NCBI GenBank assembly: GCA_942486035.1 | Contig: CALNXK010000039.1 | Span: forward strand, 276,001-340,000 | Length of the DNA: 64,000 nt | Origin: Porites lobata | Taxonomy: Eukaryota; Cnidaria; Anthozoa; Scleractinia; Poritidae | Reading direction: 5' to 3' | In this document: positions 46,401-55,700 of the stretch, one piece after another | Layout of the letters: each line of letters starts with the position of its first letter | Numbering within the stretch: position 1 is the stretch's first letter | Made by a program: the position numbers and the translations under genes | The notes under the pieces: model-generated | The model's input: only the letters and a program-made list of their open reading frames with translations | Database searches by the model: none | What the model was told of the DNA's origin: nothing

Positions 46401-49400
46401 AAGAGAAAATGCCTTGATGTTTTATTAAATTCTCTCAACTAATTCTTAAAGGAAATGTATGGAGATCAGTTTGGAGAATTTGTATGTGGATATTGGGACT
46501 TAAAGGGTTAACAACTTAACTATAGGCAGCTAAGTGAGTATTACCTAACAGATTCCTTAGCTCTTGAAAGAATGGTGGACTGAGTTGGTGGTGTGATAAT
46601 TCCTTGACTGGAGCAGAATCTCTTGGGTCTGGGTGGATGAGCAGGTAATGAAGTTGTTTCAGCACCATCTGATCTCTGATAACAAAAAAATTTTCTGTCA
46701 TAGACAAGCTCAGGTGACCATGCAGATGCATGGGTCACTTGTATTGCTTCATTTATAATTCTCACAAGAAAGAAAGAAAATAATTTGAGGAATTAGAACT
46801 TTATCCTACATGTATCTACCATGAAAATAAAACTATACAGTACCATTAAGTTGAAATACTCTAGCTAACTCAGACCAGTGAGTTAAACATCAAGTTAACT
46901 GTATCTACAAAGTGTGACCTGTTTTTCTCCCTCATGACCCCCTTTAAGCTTCTCTATGGGTCCTGTGGACTCCAGGGTGGAAAATCCTTGTAAGAACACT
47001 CAGGGGTCCTGAACAAGACTGCCATCAGTTGATGGTATCAAACCCTGGTTATTGACCTCATTGGTCTGAATCAAGTCATGATGTTATCGGATGTCTGTCA
47101 CCTAACCCTTTACGTCCCAAAATATAACCAAATTTAGTTTTCTCCTGACAACACCAATATAATTATTACATTCTAAGGATTAATAAAAATTAATGATCAC
47201 GAAAAATAAAATAGTTGCAACTACCTTTTTTTAAGAAAATGTATGGAGATCAGTGTAGAGAATTGGTATTTGGGTATTAGGCTTTAAGAGTTAGGCAGCA
47301 ATGATTTTGGTTATGATTGGATGTGAATGGTGTGCTTCAATCCATGTTTTGTCACAGTTATCAGTTATAATGCTTGTTTATTGTTAAATCAAATTTTTGG
47401 TTGTCAAGCAGTCATTCCTTGTCAGTTTTACTTGATTCCGTCAATAAGTCATTAATTGTAATGTTCTGGTAGTTGCTGACTTAAATTCCGCAGCGCTTAA
47501 TTTAAGTGATTAAGGAAACTTTCTATGGTGAATCTTTAATAGAAGTATGTAGCATATAGGTAATGCATGTTGCAGAGTTCCAGCTGATTTGACGGTTTGC
47601 CTGTTTAGTAAAAATGTGATTGTTGACATCACCATTTAATAGTTGTTGCTCATTTGTGTTGAGTCAACAGAAATCATTTTCTTTGGTCTCTTAGATTGAA
47701 TCCTAAACAATTGGAAGCCCTCTTTATCTTGTACACAAAGTTAGGCATCAAAGTTGCCCAACAAAGTTAAAATTTATGTAATCACAAGACAAGCGGCAGT
47801 GAAGACTGTGGCTCCACACAAATAATGATTAAGACAAGTTGAGATGAAAATGTGTTAAAATTGGCACTCCCTCCCCCTCCTCCCCACTCCCCCCTCCCCA
47901 ACATCTCTGGAATCCCAGGCATAAAAAATAGACAGTAATGACTATTGTTACTACATTACCAAAAACAGAAAAATCAATGTCATATACCCCTGCTTCTCCA
48001 TACTGGTGCTGTGCTGCCATCAGCATCAACCGCATACGTCGTTTATGATGTTGTAGCTCAATACAATGGAGTGTCAAGTTTTGTGAATGTTTGTCAACTG
48101 GAGGCTTAACAGATGCCATAAATTTTGCAGGCAGTCTACAATGGACAGGTAAAAGAAGGTCAAATATCTAAAATTATTTCAGGGCTACATTACAATGGTG
48201 CAAGACAACGAAAAACCAAAATAACAACTGGTAAAGTGACTGTTATGCTGTTGTATGCTAAATGTGTCAGGTACCATAGGCCAAGGAGTTGCATGATTGG
48301 AACATGTAAAAAATGATGAGCAAGTGATCTGACATAAAACAGTCTTTTCAGAAAGTGTAGCAGATGGAAGTTCCTGTTGACTTACAAATGTTTGTTTGGT
48401 ATATCAAAATACTTGAAATAATATGTCAAATCACCAGCAGACCAACTCGAGCTTGGATAATAATTTTTTATACTGATTATAAATTAAAGAAATACGGAGG
48501 AAAATCGTAATAACAGCTACAATTTGTTCCAAACTATGGATTTGAAAGTTAATCTAAAGCTCACGCAAAATGATTACAGACATCTGAGGGTCATCTATTA
48601 ATATTATGATATCCCCACCCCCCGCTGAGAGGTGACCCCTTAAAAAGATCATTCATAGGAGAAATCGACATTTCTTGTATCAAGCCCTCAGAAATAGTAT
48701 TACATTTTGTTCTGTACCCGTCCCCAAAGAAAATGTGGTGATGTCATTTTCCCCCTTTAGAAGGGAATAGCCCACTTTAAAGTTATAGATGGAAGCGAGG
48801 CTGGAGTTGACCTTGTTTTGATAAAACCCTTTCTGCTTTCTTTAATATGTAACTTATGTTTTTCTTATACCAACTAGTATTTTTCAAGTATAATTTGGAG
48901 GTTTGTACCAAAACAAGGTCAACCTCAGCCTCGCATTCACGTGAAGGCTAAAGTACTGAGCCCTCAACAGTAAAATGGTCTATTACAGCACTGACTTCAT
49001 CAGAAGAAATTTTTCCAACATCCCTATATTGGTAATCTAACTTGGGTGTTTCTAAAACGAAGACTCAAAAACGAAGACCTAAGACCTAAGACCCCATGGA
49101 CTAAAACGAAGACCCCATGGACTAAAACGAAGACCCCATGGACTAAAACGAAGACCCCATGGACTAAAACGAAGACCCCTTGGACTAAAACGAAGACCCC
49201 ATGGACTAAAACGAATAGAAACCTGTTTAATCTTGCTTGGCTAAACAGGTTTTTATATTTTTGAGTATTAAAATGGCAAATTTCTGCCAGCAGGTTCTTA
49301 AACCACTAGGTTCTTCCACGCGGGTTTTTACTGTCACAGAAAACCGTAGGCATATTAAACTTAGAGGCGACGACAACTTACTCGTCTTTGGGTGGGAAAT

Positions 49401-49545
49401 GTTCCGAAGAGGGCTGATGCAACGTTGGTAGTTCATAGTCCGCTGGTTTTGGCTCCGTTATTTCAATATGAAGAGCTGGTGCTTTTGGCAGCGGTTCGAG
49501 AATTTCTCCCCAACGTTTCTGAAAATCTTCAGTTGTTGCGGCCAT
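30846..49545 (-). CDS. SUPT7L: SUPT7L (STAF65-gamma), SAGA/STAGA complex subunit, 12 exons
   Basis: Exons in transcript order: 49382-49545, 47988-48135, 46545-46675, 45139-45248, 44447-44568, 42070-42213, 41322-41374, 39975-40032, 38753-38793, 37102-37136, 31268-31320, 30846-30917 (TAA). Every junction is GT-AG and in phase, giving 376 residues; human SUPT7L is 414. SUPT7L is a histone-fold subunit of the SAGA/STAGA histone-acetyltransferase co-activator. Matching parts: FQKRWGEILEPLP with PTLHQPS at the start (1-46); LTLHCIELQHHKRRMRLML (about 72-90); and the histone-fold region RHLLMRAVASLCALAGFD, ALEILTDILDDFNTKLCHLL, ALHEIGLGGCAAIQKYW (about 165-255). The Ser/Pro/Asp-rich tail is split over six small exons (35-72 bases). 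The tail exons are inferred from splice signals and phase, not from residue matches. A separate gene lies inside intron 10. Confidence 0.9.
31059..31235. mobile_element. MITE 'aagccccgtgaaaacggac', copy 1
   Basis: Aaagccccgtgaaaacggac at the left and gtccgttttcacggggctta at the right form about 20-base inverted repeats. The interior has repeated gcaacaac/gttgttgcg words. It lies in SUPT7L intron 11. Confidence 0.85.
31432..31637. mobile_element. MITE of the same family, diverged copy 2
   Basis: Ends agctatgtgcaaacggacgc and gttgtgtccattgcaagggg ct. The interior caacaacatccaacagggtg followed by cgcaaacgg is shared with copy 1. Confidence 0.7.
31841..31926. repeat. Palindrome 'gggcccgaaaagttaccggga'
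   Basis: Gcccgaaaagttaccgggac and gtcccggtaacttttcgggt face each other across about 30 bases. Flanking gtttcccgaaagtcccga at 31660 suggests a larger diverged element. Confidence 0.7.
32480..32695. repeat. Diverged 'gacggacacc ... gtcgactgta' repeat
   Basis: Tactgtcaactttctttaag plus acggacacc at the left and gagagagtcgactgta at the right, in SUPT7L intron 10. Its relative is at 23158-23275 in the distal duplicate. Confidence 0.55.
33090..33402. mobile_element. Pogo-like MITE with a nested MITE
   Basis: The left end ggtggacctcgctctaacga and the right end ccttcgttggttcaactgta are the usual gaacctcg-type inverted ends. Inside, 33118-33246 is a second element with arms attttacgtttctgtgaaac plus tgcccacctac and their reverse complement. 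Assignment to the pogo/Tc1-mariner superfamily is inferred from the CAGT/TA end type. Confidence 0.7.
33434..33466. repeat. AAC microsatellite
   Basis: About eight AAC units. The distal duplicate has a shorter, interrupted AAC tract at the same place (about 26785-26805). Confidence 0.8.
33851..34170. mobile_element. Insertion present only in proximal duplicate, 7-base direct repeat flanks
   Basis: The block starts with ccc and a G16 run (33854-33869), then gtactttgggaatttctggg, and runs to cccccacacgga. It is flanked by tagcagt at 33844-33850 and 34164-34170. The distal duplicate has one uninterrupted copy of this site near 27188-27200. No coding frame. Confidence 0.75.
34301..35101 (-). CDS. 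Orphan seven-helix membrane protein, proximal paralogue, nested in SUPT7L intron 10
   Basis: An intronless 266-residue frame, the same length as the gene at 28131-28931. It has the same seven hydrophobic segments, helix-3 Cys in PENCFPFYKLVTIFATFF, SGSVWWFSCF before helix 5, and NYTVGIAMPLAFMDL at helix 7. The frame stays open for another 127 codons upstream (to 35482), but that extension has no hydrophobic or domain-like content and its counterpart in the distal copy has a stop (CAA to TAA). The ATG at 35099-35101, which aligns with the distal start, is therefore preferred. The gene lies on the same strand as its host intron. A divergent class A GPCR is the nearest description, with ligand unknown. 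Confidence 0.75.
   Translation of the reverse strand: MSLFLLTAICGILGIFCNVQMLYTCFKDNKKRALVASQFVAEVTIIAVNIVEAWKEHSQDIIWFAHPENCFPFYKLVTIFATFFSCGNLLVMVALKSRGPVSESEKELFLTKLLLLPGILLAAVGSGSVWWFSCFSQDNDSRANLITVSAFILLLVMTILVFVFWQTRLDHGSHKLSCLCDCFLEYFGTVLFVVLFTMCIGALTIHISIPLGCNSVETRLFQITEKALYMFVVNYTVGIAMPLAFMDLNESSYQEKDKKEIKVMVV
35600..36880. other. SUPT7L intron 10, unexplained part
   Basis: AT-rich intron upstream of the nested gene, which could hold its promoter. No exon or strong repeat is recognised here. Confidence 0.45.
36890..36982. repeat. Foldback with 30-base arms
   Basis: Gcggtgataaacataaggaa followed by atataaacgc is mirrored by gcgtttatatttcctcacat followed by ttatcaccgc, across about 30 bases. 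Confidence 0.8.
37195..37225. repeat. G-rich run
   Basis: Gtggggagggggggggggag with neighbouring ggaggt. Purine-only stretch next to SUPT7L exon 10. Confidence 0.85.
37281..37442. repeat. Long near-perfect palindrome
   Basis: Arms of about 62 bases: tacgctcttctcacgtatgg, taatatgcccgtcca, cctcgttttcgagt on the left, and their complement on the right (37380-37442), around a 35-base centre. Only a few mismatches, so it is young or conserved. Confidence 0.9.
37534..37628. repeat. Palindrome, 40-base arms
   Basis: Agcatgatttgta, then catataaataccactcgtga-like arms, meeting at tgatatttcatatca. The right arm ends in tacaaatcatgct. Confidence 0.8.
37650..38125. mobile_element. Truncated copy of the repeat at 24669-26575
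   Basis: It shares taacgagcgtcttttggtca, cgcaaaagactatcg, catcctaacc, cagcaaatcgagattttttt and the terminal hairpin gggatttcgccttctgggcg. It lacks the inner transposon found in the other copy. Confidence 0.65.
38138..38293. mobile_element. MITE/foldback 'gtttaaactagcctgtgaac'
   Basis: The left end gtttaaactagcctgtgaac plus aggc and the right end gcctgttcacaggctagttt plus aaac are exact inverted repeats. The interior is a purine-rich tract and a pyrimidine-rich tract. Confidence 0.85.
38875..39165. mobile_element. Diverged MITE of the 'gggagcttaagcaacg' superfamily
   Basis: The left end agggagttcatcaagat and the right end cgttgtcgtgacatcatgaa plus ctccct. Internal cgctctcgttgccgtcaccg resembles the larger family at 30143 and 62384. 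A right-end fragment of the typical family also lies at about 39905-39952. Confidence 0.6.
39246..39393. mobile_element. MITE, 'gtggatagcgctatccac' family, copy 2
   Basis: The left end cccgaattgtacaaaaggtg plus gatagcgc and the right end ggtggatagcgctatccact plus tttgaacaactgggg form inverted repeats. The interior carries gtccagccgataaat and its mirror. Confidence 0.8.
40061..40445. mobile_element. Short element with 'cagggct' ends and 'gggcaagtaa' words
   Basis: Cagggctcgaaagaaac at the left and gactttttcttaagccctg at the right are imperfect inverted ends. Inside are cccggggcaactacttgctt and cccatagggcaagtaagctt, and a GC-rich gcacgcgcgcgcaagcagcg patch that may be a second insertion. Confidence 0.55.
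41515..41812. repeat. Degenerate minisatellite in SUPT7L intron 6
   Basis: About eleven diverged units of tctgcctctggaaggcattc acctgtggg type, unit 25-30 bases, GC-rich against an AT-rich intron. The open frame through it is a by-product. Confidence 0.75.
42310..42428. repeat. Palindrome of 'tgctactgccgtg' units
   Basis: The left arm agcacggcagtagcgcgacg tttgaaaccaagt is mirrored by acttggtttcaaacgttgtg plus ctaccaccgtgc. The centre has gtgtagcacggc and its mirror. A further gtcgtgctagtgtcgtgct lies at 42560. Confidence 0.8.
43920..44356. mobile_element. Diverged 'taactcgaac' MITE
   Basis: Cgaacctcgcgctctcggta plus actcgaacc at the left, and gttcggttatcgggagtcaa plus ctgta at the right. Same end style as the pogo-like elements. 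Interior AT-rich, no frame of interest. Confidence 0.6.
46299..46511. mobile_element. MITE with 18-base perfect terminal inverted repeats
   Basis: Ttaaccctttaagtccca at the left and tgggacttaaagggttaa at the right are exact complements and include the TTAA ends. The interior carries ttttctcctaacaat and aaatgtatggagatcagttt. In SUPT7L intron 3. Confidence 0.85.
47105..47293. mobile_element. Diverged relative of the 46299 MITE
   Basis: Aaccctttacgtcccaaaat, ttttctcctgacaacacc and gaaaatgtatggagatcagt match 46299-46511. The right end ggctttaagagttag is eroded. In SUPT7L intron 2. Confidence 0.75.
48789..48945. mobile_element. MITE with 30-base inverted ends
   Basis: Tggaagcgaggctggagttg accttgttttg at the left is mirrored by caaaacaaggtcaacctcag cctcgcattca at the right. 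In SUPT7L intron 1. Confidence 0.8.
49091..49216. repeat. 21-base minisatellite, six units
   Basis: Unit accccatggactaaaacgaag repeated six times with one c-to-t-type change (ccttgg for catgg). Each unit contains the palindrome ccatgg. The 21-base period leaves a long frame open but no gene is implied. Confidence 0.95.
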
Positions 49546-49741
49546 ATTGGATTTTGAGATGATAAGTACTGGGACTGACTAGTACTCAGGACCTTTGGCC
49601 TACAGGAATGTGACAGGAATACCAAGTTCAAAGGTGAAGAGAAAATGGCGTAAACTCAACGTCATGTTTCTTCGTCAGAAATTCGCAAATTTACCAGCTA
49701 GCGGTTCATATATTAAGCCATTATTCTTAGACTGACCAGTT
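49546..49741. promoter_or_regulatory. Bidirectional promoter between SUPT7L and SLC49A3
   Basis: Only 196 bases separate the two start codons, which face away from each other. The SUPT7L start sits in ccaatATGGCCGC and another aaaATGGCG lies at about 49643-49651. Both resemble YY1 sites (AAnATGGCGGC), common at the starts of animal housekeeping genes. No TATA box is obvious. Assignment is by position and motif only. Confidence 0.65.
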
Positions 49742-52700
49742 ATGGATTCTCCGAAAAACGTTAACAGTGAAAGATCTGCCCTTCTGCATCCTAATCCTTC
49801 ATTGTACACGAGAAGTATATCGCAAGAGGAAGCTATACTTCATCTTTCGAAGTCAAAAGAACGTTTCTTCGGCGTGTATAGGTTGTACGGAAGAAGATGG
49901 TATGTTCTTTTGGTGCTTTTTGTCCTGAATGTCTCTAACGCGATGGTGAGTTGACAAAGCAGTCGTTCAATGTCTTAAGTCAGTATGATATTTCATCAAT
50001 TAGAGCTTCAAAGATGTTGAAGCTCGATCGAGAACCACAGGCAACCCAAGCACAAAAGCGTTTGTATGACATACATAAGGAACAAATAGATGTAAATGGG
50101 TAAAATTCCTCAAGCGAGTACGTGTATCATTACCTGGTATCGCCATTTTTATTTGTTGCTGGTTTTTTTCTTGTACAGTTTCAGCATGATTTGAGTGGTT
50201 TTACCAGCGTTTTAGATCAGCTTTAGGTTCATCCCTTCATCCCTTCCCCCCTCCCCCCCCCACCAATGTTACACCCCCAAAAAGACTCATTTTAACCCTA
50301 TTTGCCAAACATTCAGCATTGTTTGAGGTGGGAGGGGGAGGCCACCAGTTTTACTAAAAATATTTAACAATTATTCCACAAGTGCTCGTTGGATATGAGA
50401 TGGTAGATAGCCAACAAGGCGCATAGCACCGAGTTGGCTATAAACATCTCATATCCAACAAGTGCAAGTGGAATAATTGTTTTATAAAAGAATGCCCACA
50501 AAATATCCGGAGCTCTTCCCGACCTTATTTTTAAAAACAACGGATTTTCAGCTTGTTTTTAATTTTGAGCAGATGCATATCCCAGTTACAATATTTGGAG
50601 AGCATGGTATAATGGCTCATATACCATGATAGCTGAGCCAATCAGAGCTCTAGAATTGCATTATCCAATGATTCAGATTTTAATAAATATAAAGATATCA
50701 CTGGAAAGGTTCTAACACTTTTGACCCCCACTGTAGAGGCAACTTTTGATACACACTGTTTACAGGTAGCCATTATGACACCTGAAGGAGGATCATGAGG
50801 TTATCCCTATACATGTATTAAGATCCTTCCTAGAAGATAACCCACTCAGCCCAGCAAAGGTGGGCCACACCAATCGGGTCTACGTCCCCTACTCTTTTCG
50901 AACAGTGGTGTCGGTTCTTTTATGTCCCACTAGAACCACATAATTGAAAGTACTGTCAGATGGGACCTACAGTTTTTCATCCTTATCTGAGAAGACTAGA
51001 AAGTCTTACTGTAGATGTCATTATAAAGGCAGGACTTTCTCAGTTATTTAAAACCCTGAGCATTGGACAGACTGGGTTATGAACCCGCGACCTCCCAATC
51101 AGCAGACCAGTGCTCTCTCAACCGATGGTCTTTACTTCATGTCAGACCTCACAGAATTTCCTGAGCCACACCCTGTGTTGATTTGTGTTTATTTTTGCAG
51201 GAGGGGTAGGGGCCGGGCGTTTCTGGTTTTGGTGGGTACTGCTTAAAAGACAATCTCAGAGTTTAGATCTTCCAAGGGTGGTGCCTCTGTTTTTAATGTA
51301 TATCTTACTATAAAAATTATCATGTTTTATCACATAGCTATGGTTGTCATTTGCTCCAATCGCTGATTACACGGCTGGATTTTACCAGAAATCTGTTAAT
51401 GATATCAACTGGCTTTCCATTGTTTATCTTGTTTGCTATTTGTTGTTTGGCTTGGTGACCATGTGGATTCTGGATGTTCTTGGATTACGAACAGGGGTGA
51501 GGATTTTGCTTTTAGTGTCGGATATACATTTTCTTTGTTTCAACTGATTTTTAATAAAGCATTTGATGATTGTTATCTTTCTAGTGGATACATGTAGCTC
51601 ATTTGGGTGATCAAAAACTTTTATTACAGTCGTGGAACCTCAATACAACAAACCTCTATACATATAGGAGATCCTTAATATAGGGTTGACCTTTGGGGTT
51701 CCTTTTTCTTAATAACTGCACTTGTTTGTAACAATGCTTGCTTTTTTGAAATAAAGTATTGTATTTTATAAAATAACTAAGATAGTACAAGCGCTCTGAT
51801 TGGCCGAGAGGAGTGTTTGCATGAGAATATGAAAACATTGTTGTGGCGTCAAGGTGTTTTGCTTTTTGCGTGCTAATCACGCAAGCACAAATTTGAAAAA
51901 GTTTTCGAGTTCAAAACTCGTCAAGTTTGCTTTATTTAACAATTCCTCTGTCGGCTGAAACTTGGATAATCATTACAAAGAAGGAGTGTGAATTTTTTTT
52001 CGCTTAAGCTGACAGTTTAAGCGAGAAAAATCCATATTTTGAATAGCATCTTCTTGCAAAACAAGAACTGATTACGCGTGCAAGACGTCGTGTACAAGAC
52101 TTTGCCACTGGTAAGAATTTCTCTTTTAATCAGTACCATAACAGAGTTTTGCGTTTTTTCTCAGGAAAGTTATTTTATAAAAGCAATAGAGAACTTTTTT
52201 CCTGTGTTTGCATAGCCTGATCGACTTCGTCTCGGGTTTGCATAACTGTCTCGAATTCTCCCAACCCCTCTCGTGTGTATATCAGGCTATGCAAACATGG
52301 AAAACGTTTTCTATTGCTTAAATAATGAAGTCCTCAGTCTGATGAATGATGTTTTTTACCCCAGTAATAATAAAATAATGAAAAAGAACCTTGATATAAC
52401 AAATCCTCATAGCTATTTTGCCACCCTTCGTACTTATACTAAGGTTCCACTGTATTTTCACCTTTAAAAGAAAAACATTGAACCTAATGGGCAGTTTACA
52501 ACAGCATCAAGGCTATGCTCTAAGAAAAATTGAAGTTAACCCAGTGCTTAAACCTGTGAAATTCAGGATGCTCAGTATAAGACTTCTATGAAAAAAAAGA
52601 TGTCCAAAAGCAAAAATGAGGTGCCACTTGGCACTGCTAGAGCACATGAGCACAACCCTATAAGCATACATGCATGCAAGGTTTTTTTTGTCCAAATGTT

Positions 52701-55700
52701 AACATGTTGGTCCATTTAGCTTACAGAACCTTTTTCTGTCTATTTAGATTCTTTTAGGTGCCTGGCTTAATGCTGTGGGAGCAGCAGTCAGAATATTAAG
52801 TGGAACTGAGTTTGTCCATACGAACTCCAGATTTGTTGTAGTGATGATTGGTCAAACCTCTGCAGCATTAGCACAACCTTTTCTTCTTGGTTCCCCAACT
52901 AAGCTGGCTGCTGTGTGGTTTGGAGCAGATGAAAGAGCTACCGCGAACATGATAGCTTCATTGAGTGAGCTCAGTCTTCAAATGAAGAAAAATTTTATTT
53001 TCAATTGATAAAGTTGCAATTTTTGTTGCATTATAGCAACTTGCTGTTCATTGACATTTTAATACAGAATGGAACCTAGACATACATGTAGAACCTCCTC
53101 AAAAGATATAAGAACTGCTCATGCCTGAACTGCAGATTTGTAATCCGTTAGTCAAATTAATATTAATTTAGTATATTAGTAATGCATATCACACATTACA
53201 CTTGCCTCAAGTTAGTTAATTATAATGTACATCAAATTTTTACAATATCTTTATTTTTAAGTCTACTCCATTTGACAGGATTAAAAAAGAGAAACTTACT
53301 GTATTTCCTGGAATAATAGCTGTCCTTCGATTAATCGCCTCCCTTTGACTATCTGCTCCCCTTAGATGGAAATATTGAAAATAATCGCCTCCCTCAAATA
53401 ATCCCACCCCCACCCCTCTTGCCATCTTCTCTTTCTTTTATCCCCTCCCTGTCAAGTTGAAGTGGAGTCTGATCCAGCAAAACTGATCAGTGATGATTCA
53501 TGCTCTGATGCCAAGAATATTGACACTGAAAATTAATCAAGGGACCAAATTTGGAACACTTAGAAAGCCAATGTTGAATTATTTTGATGTGATCATTTTT
53601 TGGTTAAATGGGATAATAAAACAAAATATTTAGGGCACAAATTCCAGTGAGCACTACTTGAAATAATCGCCTCCCTCAAATAATCGCCCCTTTCTGTGTG
53701 AAAAAAATACATGTAATAATCACCCCCAACTGTCATTCAAGGAAATATGGTATGTCAAGTCACCCACAAGCAAATGATCAAGCTAGAAATTCTGAGATTG
53801 CCTTTTCTATAGATCAGATGAAGTTCCAAGTTTTTAAATGTTTGTTTGATGAATTTTTTCACTTTGGTCTCCAGGTAATCCTGTAGGTGTTATGGTGGCT
53901 AATGTGCTAGGCCCAGTTCTTGTTAAACATAACAATGACATACCTTTCATGGTAGGCTCTTTCGCAGTTGCTTTAATGTTGTCACATCAACTCCAACTTT
54001 ACTTCTCACTGCTAAGAATAAGTTTGTCCAGTCTGTCTAAACACTGTGTGAAGATCGCTAAATCACTTGTCGTCATAATGACCACAGTTAATAGTGTACC
54101 AAAACAACTAAATGGCAGCCATGTCTGTGTACCAAAAAAAACCCTGTGGGGATTAAACTGTTTTCTCATATTGAAACTTTCATTTGTTCCAAGAAATTTT
54201 AAGTAATGTGAAAACAGTCTTAAGTCATGGCATGATGTCATGTCCCAGAATTGTTGTTGCCTGTCAATATAAATGTAATGCTAACATAATTTGCTAAAAA
54301 TTACGATATTTGTGTGGGTCTTATTATCATTAATTTTATGCTCAATTTATTTCCTTAGTTAGAAATGTTCTCTGTTCCTGCCTTTCTTGGTGTTACCATG
54401 GCAACTCTGGGAGTGTGCAGCAGCTCCCCACCCACCCCTCCCACAGCTTCAGCAGAATCAAAGTCAGAGCCTTTCTTCACAGGGCTTAAAAAGGTGGGTG
54501 GATGGCAACTTAAATACTCCTGATATTCTACTGAAGGCAATCTTACCTAGCTTTATTTGTAGCTTCACTTTGTGAACGTTCACAGACAAAGACTTCCGTA
54601 ATACTAACCCATTTTCTAAAGGACTCTTCTTGTAGAAAAAAATGTTCATGGACAATGACAGTGATCTTAGATGATTGTAATTTTCATAACGACATGACTC
54701 CATTGCATTTTTAAAAACTGATAACTTTTGCTGACAGAAACATATTAATTAATTATTAAATTGCTATGTCATTATCGCGGGTGACAAGAGGAACCCACAA
54801 TCCTAATCTTCAGGTTGCTATTACGCATACACAGCATGTATATACAGTGAGTAGCCAGCTTTACTTGGACTTCCACTAAAAATGAATGGAATGTATCGCA
54901 GGTAATCTGATCATGCGCATTTGGACCTTCTATCACTTGTAGTTTAATCACACATGTTTTGACCATCTATCACGTGAAACTTATGCAAAGAATAGCGTTT
55001 GAACAAAAGCGTTTAACCTTCAATCATTTTTGCCCACACTCTGTAACCCTTGATTACTACTAGTTAATAATTACTTCTTGCTGTCAAATTTGTTGAACTC
55101 ATCTTTTCAGATTTTACAAAACAAGGCATACCTGGTGTTGATGATTGCATTTGGTAGTGGGATTGGTCTTTTTACATGTCTAACAACCCTCCTGGAGCAG
55201 GTCATTTGTCCACGGGGCTATAATGATGTACGTTTCTACAGATTAAACATGTTGGCATCAGATTTTTTTCTGGCTGGCAAAACAGGTTTTATTAATCAAA
55301 AGCATAAGAACCCACCTGTAATATGTATGGCTATGCAAATGACAAGTCTTTCTTTTGATAAAAGGAAGGTGGGTACATACTCATCAAGACAGCACCTGAC
55401 CAGTCTTTCTGTGAAGTAGGCTTGGGCGGGGAACGGGGGTTACTGTCATTATGGGCTATATAAATTATTAGGTATGTGCCGCTTTGTGCATAGGTTTACA
55501 TTATTTTCAAGCAGTTAAGTCTGGGATAGGTTATAGAAATCAGAGAAATTTGGCTAGAAAAGAGTATCATTTTCCAGGAAACTGCTTGATCAGTCAGTTA
55601 TTGGTTGAAGATTTTAGTCTGGACTCAGAAAACCGGGAATTGACACTCAAAAAATGTAATTGGAAAATTTAAATTTACCTGCATCTCAGTTTAATAGCCA

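Noticed and set aside
49046..49264. 72-residue frame with WTKTKTP repeats
   Set aside because: Produced by the 21-base minisatellite. No splice context or homology, and it lies in a SUPT7L intron.
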